In this document: positions 16,395 to 24,711 of the stretch, in pieces | Layout of the letters: each line of letters opens with the position of its first letter | Numbering within the stretch: the stretch's first letter is position 1 | Origin: Hamadaea tsunoensis DSM 44101 | Lineage (GTDB): Bacteria > Actinomycetota > Actinomycetes > Mycobacteriales > Micromonosporaceae | Reading direction: 5' to 3' | DNA: 64,000 nucleotides | Assembly: GCF_000428945.1 (NCBI RefSeq) | Contig: NZ_AUAX01000003.1 | Location: 62,001 to 126,000, forward strand | Position numbers and translations under genes: made by a program | Notes under the pieces: model-generated | Databases searched by the model: none | What the model was told of the DNA's origin: nothing | What the model saw: only the letters and a program-made list of their open reading frames with translations

Positions 16395-16467
16395 CCGAAC
16401 TCCTGGCGGCTCGGGCAAGCCCTCCCCGGCTGACCGAACTCCTGGCGGCTCGGGCAAGCCTCCCCGG
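16391..16467. repeat. Tandem 39/38-bp repeat carrying a mini-element, at the 3' end of ppc
   Basis: Two adjacent copies occupy 16391-16429 and 16430-16467, differing by one C. Each has a 12-nt lead CTGACCGAACTC followed by a 27-nt core that begins CTGGCGGCTCGGGCAAGC and ends CTCCCCGG. The ppc stop (TGA, 16392-16394) is inside copy 1. The same core with two compensatory-looking G/C swaps recurs at 38500-38526. A short dyad GGGC-AA-GCCC lies in each core. Confidence 0.85.
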
Positions 16468-16594
16468 TCCGGTAGGCGCCCGGGTCCCCGTCCTGGCAGA
16501 CTGTCATGCGTTCGATCGGCATGATTCGGCCGGGGACCCGGCGCCGCCGCCGTCGCGCGGTGCGCACCGGCGGGTGGGAAGGCAGGAGGAAGCG

Positions 16595-18136
16595 GTGGAC
16601 CGGTTCGACTGGGTGCTGACCGAGCAGGATCTGCTCACGGCTTCGGCGTACACACCCGACCCGGTCGAGCTCTCCGACCTGCAGATGATCCTCTCCGGGG
16701 CGTACGCGCCGCTGGACGGATTCATGAGCCGCGCCGACTGCGAGGCCATCGAGCGTACGGGCCGGCTGGCCAAGGACGGGGTCTGGCCGCCGATCACGCT
16801 GACCGTGCCGGAGGGCGTCCTCGATCCGGGCGCCAAGGCGCTGCTGCTGACCGATCAGGAGGGTGCCCCGGTGGCCGCCGTCCAGGTCGCCGAGCAGTGG
16901 CCGACCGGCCGGGGTGGCGCGATCCGCGTCGCCGGCCCGGTACGCGCCTACGGCGACGGCGGCCACCTGCCGTTCCGGCGCTACCGGCTGTCCGCGCCCG
17001 AGGCCCGGCAACGGCTCGGCTCCGTCCTCGGCGACGGCACCTCGGGCCGGGCGCAGGGCCGCGTGCTCGGCTTCTACGCCGATCGGCCGCTGCACCGCCC
17101 GCAGCTCGCCCAGCTGCTGCACACCGCCCGCCAGCTCACGGCCCAGATCGTGTTGCTGGTGCCGGTGGCCGACCCCGGGCCGGGCGGCCTCGAACAGCAC
17201 GCGCTGCTGCGTTGCGTGGCCGCGGCGGCCGAGCGGCTGCCCGATCCGCTGATCGTCGCCCTGCCGCTGCACCGGCGCGACGACGAGATCGTGGACGGTG
17301 CGCTGCGCGCGCGGGTCGCGGAGGCGTACGGCATCACCCACCTGCTCTCGACGGCCGACACGATCGCCGGGCGCGGGCCGCGGGTGCTCGTGCCCCGCGC
17401 GCTCGCCTACGACACGCGCGACGGGCAGTGGCGCGACCGCAACGACGTGACCGCGCGCTTCGCCCGGCTGCCGCTGACCTCCGAGGAGATCTCCGAGCTG
17501 CTCGACGAGGGCGAGACGCTGCCCGAGTGGCACACACCGCCGGCCGTCGCCCGCGAGCTGGCCCGGGCCCGCCCGCCCCGGCAGCGCCGCGGCCTGGTCC
17601 TGTTCTTCACCGGCCTGTCCGGCTCGGGCAAGTCCACCGTGGCGCACGCCGTCGCCGAGACCCTGCGCGAAACCGGCGAGCGTACGATCACGCTGCTCGA
17701 CGGCGATGTCGTACGCCGGGAGCTGAGCAAGGGGCTCGGCTTCACCAAGACCGATCGCGACCTCAACATCCGGCGGATCGGCTGGGTGGCCGCCGAAGCC
17801 GCCCGGCACGGCGGGATCGCGATCTGCTGCCCGATCGCGCCCTACCACGAGGCGCGGGCGACGGCCCGGACGATGGCGCGTACCGCCGGAGCGGACTTCG
17901 TGCTCGTGCACGTGTCGACGCCGATCGAGGTGTGCGAGCAGCGCGACCGCAAGGGCCTGTACGCGAAGGCCCGCGCCGGGCTCATCACCGGCATGACCGG
18001 TGTGGACGATCCGTATGAGGTCCCGGCGGACGCCGAGATCACGATCGACACGAGCCGGCTGACGGTCGACGAGGCGGCCGGCTTGGTGCTGGACTACCTC
18101 GCCGAGCACAACTGGATCATGCAGGTGGCCGGCTGA
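16595..18136 (+). CDS. cysC: Adenylylsulfate kinase with degenerate ATP-sulfurylase-like N-terminal domain
   Basis: The 513-residue two-domain protein has an APS kinase domain at residues about 330-513. It carries the P-loop GLSGSGKST starting at 340, LLDGDVVRRELSKGLGF, DRDLNIRRIGWVAAEAARHG and FVHVSTPIEVCEQRD-type elements, so it should phosphorylate APS to PAPS. Residues 1-325 follow the PUA-like/ATP-sulfurylase layout (LSGAYAPLDGFMSRADCEAI; WPPITLTVPEG), but the catalytic QxRNPxHxxH motif reads YADRPLHRPQ around H167 and no GRDHAG motif is found. Sulfurylase activity is therefore doubtful. GTG at 16595 has AGGAGGA 4 nt upstream. It ends 20 bp inside the convergent GH26 gene. Proximity to two PAPS-dependent sulfotransferases (24708, 29997) suggests it supplies PAPS for polysaccharide sulfation. 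Confidence 0.88.
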   Translation: MDRFDWVLTEQDLLTASAYTPDPVELSDLQMILSGAYAPLDGFMSRADCEAIERTGRLAKDGVWPPITLTVPEGVLDPGAKALLLTDQEGAPVAAVQVAEQWPTGRGGAIRVAGPVRAYGDGGHLPFRRYRLSAPEARQRLGSVLGDGTSGRAQGRVLGFYADRPLHRPQLAQLLHTARQLTAQIVLLVPVADPGPGGLEQHALLRCVAAAAERLPDPLIVALPLHRRDDEIVDGALRARVAEAYGITHLLSTADTIAGRGPRVLVPRALAYDTRDGQWRDRNDVTARFARLPLTSEEISELLDEGETLPEWHTPPAVARELARARPPRQRRGLVLFFTGLSGSGKSTVAHAVAETLRETGERTITLLDGDVVRRELSKGLGFTKTDRDLNIRRIGWVAAEAARHGGIAICCPIAPYHEARATARTMARTAGADFVLVHVSTPIEVCEQRDRKGLYAKARAGLITGMTGVDDPYEVPADAEITIDTSRLTVDEAAGLVLDYLAEHNWIMQVAG

Positions 18137-20177
18137 CCTGGAAGACGGGCAGCCGCCCCAGTTCCCGGTAGGCCGCCAGCCCGCCCGCGGTCGCCGTCAC
18201 CCGGGAGTCGCGCCCGGCGGCGTCCGGCGTGTCGAAGTAGACCATCGCCTTGACCCGCGGGAACAGCTGCATCTGCCGTCCCACGCTGCGGTAGAAGTCG
18301 TTCATGTGCCCCGGGTTGGTGCCCGAGTACCACACTCCCCATTCGGCCACCATCAACGGTTTCGTGGGGAAGGTCCGGGCGGCCCAGGTGTAGAAGCCGG
18401 GCCACGCGGGGCTCAGGCTCGACCGCCGGTTCATCATCTCGGCGAAGTCGCCGTGACCGTAGCCGGGGTCGCTGTACGCGTACGCGTCCCAGGCGATCCA
18501 GTCGACGACGTCGTCACCGGGGTACAGGTCCTCGAACCACGACTGCGTGTTCCACGGGACGTAGGCCATGTAGCACATGGTCGAGATCAGGTTCGTCACG
18601 CCGTCGTTGCGCAGCCGCTGCACGACGTACCGGAAGGCGGCCGCGTAGTCCTTGGCGGTCATGCCGAGCACCGGGTTGGTACGCACGTCGTTCTCGGGCT
18701 CGTGGTGCATCGTGAAGAAGAACGGCTCGGGGAACGTCCGCTTGATGTGGTCGGCGAGCCGGTCGAGGTAGTCGTTCGCCCACGGGTTGCCCAGCGAGAT
18801 CGAGCGCCAGGTGGCGTCGAGCGGCTTCCAGTTCAGCAGCAGGATGCGCGGGTGCGCGGGGTCCCGGGCGATCGCCGTCTCCTCCGCGGTCGGGAACATC
18901 TGGTCCCCCCGGTGGTACGCGTGGTAGATCGCCTGCGGCCGCTGCGTCTGCGCCTCGAACGTCCTCAGCGCGGTGGTGCGGTTGATCGAGGTATGCGCGG
19001 CGGGCGCCACTCCCCAGAGGACTCCGCAGCTCGGCACGTTGAGCGGGCCGAGCACGCAGTCCGGTTCGGCGGGACTGCTCGGCGAGGGGCTCGGCTGCGC
19101 GGAATGGCTCGGACTCCCCGAAGGACCCCCGGAAGGGCTCCCCGAAGGGCTCCCGGAAGGACTCTCGGACGGCTGTCCCGAAGGACTCCCCGATGGACTG
19201 CCGGACGGACTGCCCGACGGCGTTCCCGACGGGCTGCTCGACGGAAGCCCGGAAGGGCTCTCCGACGGGCTCGCCGATGCGCTCGGCCCCGCCGACGGAG
19301 ACCAGCTGGGCAATCCACTGGGCGACTCGCTCAGGGATTCGCTCGGTGACGGCCAGGGCTGGTCGCCTGTGGGGCTCGGCGGTGCCGGCGGGCTGTACGC
19401 CGGCCCGCTCGCCGATCCGGCCGGGTCGGCACCGGTCGGGCTGGGCAGCGCCGGCGGCGAGTGTGATCCCAGGCCGCTCGGGGAGGCCCCGGCCGAGGCC
19501 GTGTCCTCGACGAGCCAGCCCGGCAGCGTCAGATCCCGTTCCCCGTCCGACGGCGGTGCCACGAACGGGCCGCCGGGCAGCAGCTTGTGCGTACCGGGGC
19601 TCGTGTTCGCGGGGCCGCCGCTCCACTGCAGGATCAGGGTCGGCGCCCGGTACGCGTCGCTCTCCCTGGACGCGAAGGTCGCGAGCATGTCGCTGGTGGC
19701 GGCGGTGACGGCGAAGGCGTACTGGCCGGCTTTCCTGATCACCGAGCTCACGTCGAAGTGCACGGCGGTCTCGAGCCCGCGGGGAAAGACGGACGAGACG
19801 ACCGGGCCGAGCCGGGGCGCGGTCGCGGGGCTGAGTTCGTGCGACCGCCACGACGACCACGGCACCGAGCTGAGCTCCACCAGGCCGGGCAGGACGCCGG
19901 AGCCGCGGGCGAGCCAGACCTCCGCGTGCTGGGGCGCCCGGCCCTCGGGCAGGTCCACCTGGAACTTCAGGTAGCTGATGGCGGCGCCGCCACCGAGGCC
20001 GCCGGCCGTGAGAGCCGCCGAGGCCGAGGTCCACGTACGCACCGACGCGTCCTCGCTGACGGGGATGGAGCGGGGCTCGCCGACGTGTCCGCCGACGAAT
20101 CCGATCGCCGCGGCGAGGGTGACCGCGCCGGCCGCGAGGAGTGCGACGAAGACCGGACGCGGGCGCGTCTGTGTCAT
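18117..20177 (-). CDS. Secreted/anchored GH26-like glycoside hydrolase with Ser-Pro linker
   Basis: The 686-residue modular exported protein starts at ATG 20177 with GGAGG 5 nt upstream. Residues about 9-30 form a signal anchor/peptide (VFVALLAAGAVTLAAAIGF). Residues about 40-185 look like a DNRLRE-type beta-sandwich (EDASVRTWTSASAALTAGG; YLKFQVDLPEGRAPQHAEVWLARG). Residues about 220-360 are a low-complexity linker of PSGSPSG/SPSES repeats. The C-terminal 300 residues match GH26 (beta-mannanase-like): acid/base E493 in HHEPEND and nucleophile E612 in VAEWGVW. It is divergent from the polysaccharide operon and probably trims, releases or remodels the polymer, though an unrelated beta-glycan substrate is possible. 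It overlaps the APS kinase gene tail-to-tail by 20 bp. Confidence 0.85.
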   Translation of the reverse strand: MTQTRPRPVFVALLAAGAVTLAAAIGFVGGHVGEPRSIPVSEDASVRTWTSASAALTAGGLGGGAAISYLKFQVDLPEGRAPQHAEVWLARGSGVLPGLVELSSVPWSSWRSHELSPATAPRLGPVVSSVFPRGLETAVHFDVSSVIRKAGQYAFAVTAATSDMLATFASRESDAYRAPTLILQWSGGPANTSPGTHKLLPGGPFVAPPSDGERDLTLPGWLVEDTASAGASPSGLGSHSPPALPSPTGADPAGSASGPAYSPPAPPSPTGDQPWPSPSESLSESPSGLPSWSPSAGPSASASPSESPSGLPSSSPSGTPSGSPSGSPSGSPSGQPSESPSGSPSGSPSGGPSGSPSHSAQPSPSPSSPAEPDCVLGPLNVPSCGVLWGVAPAAHTSINRTTALRTFEAQTQRPQAIYHAYHRGDQMFPTAEETAIARDPAHPRILLLNWKPLDATWRSISLGNPWANDYLDRLADHIKRTFPEPFFFTMHHEPENDVRTNPVLGMTAKDYAAAFRYVVQRLRNDGVTNLISTMCYMAYVPWNTQSWFEDLYPGDDVVDWIAWDAYAYSDPGYGHGDFAEMMNRRSSLSPAWPGFYTWAARTFPTKPLMVAEWGVWYSGTNPGHMNDFYRSVGRQMQLFPRVKAMVYFDTPDAAGRDSRVTATAGGLAAYRELGRLPVFQVSRPPA

Positions 20178-20211
20178 ACGTACCTCCCGGATCCGAATGG
20201 GGGATTCACTT

Positions 20212-20284
20212 GATCTAGATCCTATTAGCCGCGTATGGGGGTCTAAAGGCACAAACGGGTAGATTGGGTACTCGGACGAGTACC
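20212..20284. promoter_or_regulatory. Divergent promoter/operator region of the polysaccharide locus
   Basis: On the minus strand TTTAGA (20242-20247) and TAGGAT (20219-20224), spaced by 17 bp, form a credible promoter for the GH26 gene. The palindrome GATCTAGATC (20212-20221) overlaps that -10 box. A second dyad GGTACTCG-GA-CGAGTACC (20267-20284) lies toward the wzz side. TAGATT at 20260-20265 could be a plus-strand -10 box. The two dyads are candidate operators shared by the divergent transcripts. Confidence 0.5.
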
Positions 20285-20438
20285 GGCATGTCCGTCAGAC
20301 CCGAGAAATCGGACATTCGGCGCGTTCTTCGGCAGTTACGTACGCGCAGCCACGCCGTTTACCCCACGGGGGATGTCCCCGCCGTCCGCGAGAACTCCTC
20401 ACTGTCCGGACGGCTCACCCGCACCCGAAGGGCAGCCG

Positions 20439-22112
20439 ATGGACGTCACTCCTCCCGTGTCGATGGACCTCTCCGATTACCTCGGACTGGTCCGCCGGCA
20501 CTGGTGGGTGGTCCTGCTGCTGACGGCCGTCGGGGTCGGCGCCGCCGGGGCCGTGACCCGTACGCTGCCCAAGGAGTACCTGTCCGCCACGTCCGTCCTG
20601 GTCCAGCCGTCCGGCGACGACACGAACGCGTCCGGCGGGCGTACCAAGGGTGAGATCAATCTCGACACCGAGGCTCAGCTCGTCCGGTCGACCCAGGTCG
20701 CCGCGAGCGCCGCCGAGCTGCTGCGTACCCAGGAGTCGCCGCGGGACCTGGCCAAGAACGTGACCGTCGAGGTGCCGCCGAACACGACCGTCTTGTCGAT
20801 CAAGTACGCCGCCGCGACCCCCCTGGCCGCCCAGGCCGGCTCGCACGCGTTCGCCGAGGCGTACCTGCGCAGCCGGGAGGCCAACGCGCGGTTCGACCTG
20901 ACCAGCCAGGCGAAGGCGCTCGACACCAAGGTCAAGCAGCTCAACGGCCAGCTCAACCAGATCGTCGCGAAGCTCGGCAAGCTCGGCCCGGACTCGGCCA
21001 CCCGGCCCAGCCTCGACAGCCAGCGCGCCACCCTGCAGACCCAGATCAACCAGCTGAACAGCAAGACGAACCAAATCGCGACGGCCACCGTGAGCGTCGG
21101 ACGGATCATCAGCGACGCCGGCCTGCCGAACCGGCCGCGCAAGCCCGACCTGATGGTCAACCTGGCCGGCGGCGCGATGCTCGGCGGCCTGATCGGCGTC
21201 CTCGTCGCGGCCGTGCGCCAGCGCCTCGACAAGCGCGTACGCCGCGGCTCCGACGTTTCGCGCCGCGCCGACGTGCCGGTGCTGGCCGAGGTGACCGCCC
21301 GGACGAAGCCGCGCCTCGACGACGTGTTCCCGCCCTACGGCACCGGCGGGCGGATCTTCAACCGGCTCCGCAACGAGGTGGTCGCCGCCCTCGCCGAGAC
21401 CGGCCGGCAGGACGTGGCCAGCACGATCGTCGTCACCGGCGCCAGCGGCGGCCCGTGCGCCACCCTGGTCGCCGCCAACCTGGCCGCCGCGCTCGCGCGT
21501 ACCGGCAGCGAGGTCGTCCTGGTCGGCGCGCACCAGCCCGAACTGCTGGTCGGGATCGCTCCGCTGGCCGGGATGCTGGGCGTCCAGCCGACCCCGGGGC
21601 TGCCGGACGTCGTCGGCGGACGTACCGCCCTGTCGGCGGCCCTGCAGCGCGCGCCGCGTACGCCGCATCTGCACGTACTTGCCACGGGGGCGTCGGCCAG
21701 CGCCGCCGGGGTGCTCCAGTCCCAGGCGCTGCGCGACGTTCTCGGCCAGCTTCGGCAGCGCTGCGACTTCCTCGTCATCGAGGCGCCCTCCGCCGCCACC
21801 AGCGCGGACGCGCAGAGCCTCGCGGGCGCCGCCGACGCCGCGATCGTCGCGGTCGAACTCCGGCGTACGCGTCACCCGCAGGTGGCCGACGCCGCCGAGC
21901 AGCTTCGCCGGGTCGGTACGCCGCTCCTCGGAGCCGTGGTCGTGCCCCGCCTGCAGGTGCCGGACGGGACCGCGGCCGCGCCGGCCCCGGTGGAGACCTC
22001 CGCCCCCGACACGGTCCTCATGCAGCGGCTGACCGACGAGAAGCTGGCCGAGCTGGACGACGCCGCGAAGAGCGCCGCCGGCGAACCGACTGCCGAGGCG
22101 CTGGGCAAGTGA
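20439..22112 (+). CDS. Wzz/polysaccharide co-polymerase with CpsD-like pseudo-ATPase domain
   Basis: The 557-residue inner-membrane protein resembles fused Wzz/BY-kinase (Wzc/CpsCD) proteins that set polysaccharide chain length. The Wzz domain has TM1 around residues 22-42 (HWWVVLLLTAVGVG), an extracytoplasmic coiled coil (QAKALDTKVKQLNGQLNQIVAKL) and TM2 around 243-265. The C-terminal cytoplasmic domain (about 300-520) has the MinD/CpsD fold, but its Walker A site reads GASGGPCATLVA (334-345), lacking the essential Lys, and no Tyr cluster ends the protein. Kinase activity is therefore unlikely. ATG at 20439 follows GAAGGG. It is the first gene of a run joined by 4-bp ATGA/GTGA overlaps (wzy next, GTGA). 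Confidence 0.85.
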   Translation: MDVTPPVSMDLSDYLGLVRRHWWVVLLLTAVGVGAAGAVTRTLPKEYLSATSVLVQPSGDDTNASGGRTKGEINLDTEAQLVRSTQVAASAAELLRTQESPRDLAKNVTVEVPPNTTVLSIKYAAATPLAAQAGSHAFAEAYLRSREANARFDLTSQAKALDTKVKQLNGQLNQIVAKLGKLGPDSATRPSLDSQRATLQTQINQLNSKTNQIATATVSVGRIISDAGLPNRPRKPDLMVNLAGGAMLGGLIGVLVAAVRQRLDKRVRRGSDVSRRADVPVLAEVTARTKPRLDDVFPPYGTGGRIFNRLRNEVVAALAETGRQDVASTIVVTGASGGPCATLVAANLAAALARTGSEVVLVGAHQPELLVGIAPLAGMLGVQPTPGLPDVVGGRTALSAALQRAPRTPHLHVLATGASASAAGVLQSQALRDVLGQLRQRCDFLVIEAPSAATSADAQSLAGAADAAIVAVELRRTRHPQVADAAEQLRRVGTPLLGAVVVPRLQVPDGTAAAPAPVETSAPDTVLMQRLTDEKLAELDDAAKSAAGEPTAEALGK

Positions 22113-23461
22113 CCGCGTACGCCCTCCCCCGGCCACGGATCGCGGTCCTGCCGCTGCGGCCCGGCTGGCCCTTGACCGGCCTGCTGCTGCTCTATCCGCT
22201 GTGGTGGGCGCTGGGTCTGGGCGTACTGATCTTCCCGCTGATGGCGGTGCCGATGGCCGTCGCCCTGGTACGCGGCCGGCGCGCCGGTCGCCGCCTGAAG
22301 CTGCCGCCGGGGTTCGCCCTGTGGGTGCTGTTCCTGGCGACGGCGGTGGCCGGGGTGGCGGTGCTCGGCTCCGACCCCGACGGCGTGGTGGCGAGCACGG
22401 CGAGCGACCGGATCATCGCGGTGGCGTTCCGCCTGGCCGAGTACGCGTCCCTCACGGTCCTGCTGCTCTACGCGGGCAACCTGCCGACGGGCGTGCTCAG
22501 CCAGCGCCGCCTGGTACGCCTGCTCGGCTGGCTGTTCGTCGTGACGGTGGCCGGCGGCCTGCTCGGTACGTTCGCCGGGCACTTCGGCTTCACCAGCCCG
22601 GTCGAGCTGCTGCTGCCGCACGGCTTGCGCGGCAAGGGTTTCATCCAGTCGCTCGTGCACCCGTACGCGGCCCAGATCATGGACATCGTCGGCGATCCGA
22701 AGCCGCGCCCGGCCGCGCCCTGGGGCTACACGAACACCTGGGGCAACAACTACTGCCTGCTCGTCGTGTGGTTCGCCGCGGCCGTCTGGGGATTCGCGAC
22801 CCGGCGCCGGGTCAAGGTGTTCGCCCTGGCGGTGCTGGCGCTGTCGGCGATCCCGGTCGTCTACTCGCTCAACCGCGGCCTGTGGATCGGGCTGGGCGTC
22901 ACCCTCGCCTTCGTCGCCGTACGCCAGGCGGTCGCCGGGAAGCTCGCCCTGCTGGTGGCCGGGGTCGGGGCGGCCGGTGTCCTGGCGGCCGCGCTGGCGG
23001 TCACTCCACTCGGGACGATCGTCGGGCAGCGGCTGGAGAACGGCAAGTCCAACGGCGTCCGCATGTATCTCACCGAGCGCGCCGTGACCGGGTTCGAGGA
23101 GTCCCCGGTGATCGGCTTCGGCTCCACCCGCAACACGGTCGGCGGCCGGCAGTCGATCACCGTCGGCGAGAGCGCCGGCTGCGAGCGGTGCGGCAACTTC
23201 ACGGTCGGCGGCAACGGTCAGCTGTGGCAGCTGCTGTTCGCCCACGGCGGCCTCGGCACGGCGGCGTACCTCGGCTTCTTCGCGTACGCGCTGGTGCGGT
23301 TCCGGCGCGACCGCAGCCCGGTCGGCATCGCCGGCTCGGCCGCCATCCTCGGCACCTTCTGCGCCATGTTCTGGTACAACGCCCTGGTCACGCCGCTGGC
23401 CTTCACCTTCCTCGCCTACGCGCTGCTGTGGCGGGCCGACGACAAGGAGGCCGCCGCATGA
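22109..23461 (+). CDS. Wzy polymerase / O-antigen-ligase-like membrane protein
   Basis: The 450-residue protein has about eleven hydrophobic segments and the large extracytoplasmic loop typical of the Wzy_C/WaaL superfamily. It joins lipid-linked oligosaccharide repeats or transfers them to an acceptor. Family hallmarks are the loop residues GYTNTWGNNYCLLVVW, the SLNRGLWIGLGV segment, and the late ESPVIGFGSTRNTVGG (P-x-x-G-x-G pattern). A Cys pair, SAGCERCGNFTVGGNG, lies in the second outer loop. GTG at 22109 overlaps the wzz stop; the 3' end overlaps the next gene by 4 bp. Polymerase rather than ligase is favoured because Wzz and Wzx partners are in the same operon. Confidence 0.82.
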   Translation: MTAYALPRPRIAVLPLRPGWPLTGLLLLYPLWWALGLGVLIFPLMAVPMAVALVRGRRAGRRLKLPPGFALWVLFLATAVAGVAVLGSDPDGVVASTASDRIIAVAFRLAEYASLTVLLLYAGNLPTGVLSQRRLVRLLGWLFVVTVAGGLLGTFAGHFGFTSPVELLLPHGLRGKGFIQSLVHPYAAQIMDIVGDPKPRPAAPWGYTNTWGNNYCLLVVWFAAAVWGFATRRRVKVFALAVLALSAIPVVYSLNRGLWIGLGVTLAFVAVRQAVAGKLALLVAGVGAAGVLAAALAVTPLGTIVGQRLENGKSNGVRMYLTERAVTGFEESPVIGFGSTRNTVGGRQSITVGESAGCERCGNFTVGGNGQLWQLLFAHGGLGTAAYLGFFAYALVRFRRDRSPVGIAGSAAILGTFCAMFWYNALVTPLAFTFLAYALLWRADDKEAAA

Positions 23462-24711
23462 GCCCGGTGACCACTGCTCCACCCGCACTGACCGTGGCCG
23501 ACGCGCGACTGCGGCACGAGTACCTCGCCGAGGTGCTGGACGTGCTCTATCCGGCGCCGTGCTCGCTGACCGGCGAGGGCGCCGGCCGGGTCGCCGAGTA
23601 CCTGGTGATCCCGCACGCGCGGAAGCCGAAACTGCTCGTCCCGACGGGTTCGGCCCGGGTGGCGGCCGCCGCCGTACGCCGTTTCGCCGAACCGCAGGGC
23701 CGCCTCGCCCGGCTGAAGCGGGAGGCGGTCGTGGCCGCTCTGCGTACCGGGACGTGGCCGGCCCTGCTCCGGGACCGCGTACGCATCCACGCGCCGACCA
23801 GCGCCGCCGACTCGATCGACAGCTACCTGCGCACGGCGCTCGGCACCCAGCTGAGCATCAGCGTCCACATCGGACCGGCACGGGCGAACCGCAAACCGGT
23901 GCTGCAGCTGCTCTCCCCGACCGGTGGCACGTTCGGCTTCGCCAAGCTCGGCACCGGCCCGCTGACCCGCCGCCTGGTACGCGCCGAGACCGCCGCCCTG
24001 ACCGCGCTGTCGCACATCGATCTGCGGGGCGTGAGCGTACCCAGGGTGCTGCACTCCGGGCAGTGGCGCGGCCATCAGATCCTCGTGCAGTCCGCGCTGC
24101 CGGTGTGGCACCCGCGGGCGGAACTGCCGGCCGGGACGCTGACGGCGGCGATGCTGGAGGTCGCCCGGGCCTGCGGTACGACCAAGGGCTGGCTCGCGAC
24201 CAGCCCGTACTGGGCCGATCTGCGCAACCGCCTCGGCCAACTGATCCACCACCCGGACGGCGCCCAGCTCAACGACGCCGCGCGGCAGCTCGTCGAGCGC
24301 TGCGGGGACGTCGGCCTGACCTACGGCGCGTGGCACGGGGACTGGGCGCCGTGGAACATGGCGCACGTCGTCCAGCCCGGCGGCGAGACCCGGCTGCTGG
24401 TCTGGGACTGGGAGCGGTTCACGCCCGGCGTACCGATGGGCTTCGACGCGCTGCACCACGAACTCCAGCGTCGCGTCCAGCACGAACCCGACGCCCGCGC
24501 CTGCGTCGCGGATCTGGTGGCGCAGGCGCCGACCCTGCTGGACCCGTTCGACGTTGTACCGGACGGGCGCGACGTCACCGCACTGCTCTACCTCATCGAC
24601 CTCGCCGCCCGCTACGTCGCCGACCGCCAGGCCGAGGCGGGTGCCCGGCTCGGCGTGCTCGGCACGTGGCTCCTGCCCGTCCTGCTCGAGCGCGTACGGA
24701 GGTTGTCATGA
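23458..24711 (+). CDS. Phosphotransferase-fold protein (APH/choline-kinase-like) in polysaccharide operon
   Basis: The 417-residue soluble protein has a C-terminal aminoglycoside-phosphotransferase/choline-kinase-like domain. The catalytic loop HGDWAPWN (H293, D295, N300) and the metal-binding WDWE (D317) are intact. A strand GTFGFAKLGTG near residue 160 may supply the ATP-binding Lys. The first about 130 residues (RLRHEYLAEVLDVLYPAPCSLTGEGAGRVAEYL) match nothing I recognise. It is probably a small-molecule or sugar/lipid kinase acting on a polysaccharide precursor, not an antibiotic-resistance enzyme, given its strict coupling to wzy (ATGA) and the sulfotransferase (ATGA). Substrate unknown. 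Confidence 0.75.
   Translation: MSPVTTAPPALTVADARLRHEYLAEVLDVLYPAPCSLTGEGAGRVAEYLVIPHARKPKLLVPTGSARVAAAAVRRFAEPQGRLARLKREAVVAALRTGTWPALLRDRVRIHAPTSAADSIDSYLRTALGTQLSISVHIGPARANRKPVLQLLSPTGGTFGFAKLGTGPLTRRLVRAETAALTALSHIDLRGVSVPRVLHSGQWRGHQILVQSALPVWHPRAELPAGTLTAAMLEVARACGTTKGWLATSPYWADLRNRLGQLIHHPDGAQLNDAARQLVERCGDVGLTYGAWHGDWAPWNMAHVVQPGGETRLLVWDWERFTPGVPMGFDALHHELQRRVQHEPDARACVADLVAQAPTLLDPFDVVPDGRDVTALLYLIDLAARYVADRQAEAGARLGVLGTWLLPVLLERVRRLS

Noticed and set aside
19080-19340. CRISPR-like tandem repetition
   Set aside because: The repeated units are short codon-level PSGS repeats inside an open coding frame, with no spacer structure or cas genes.
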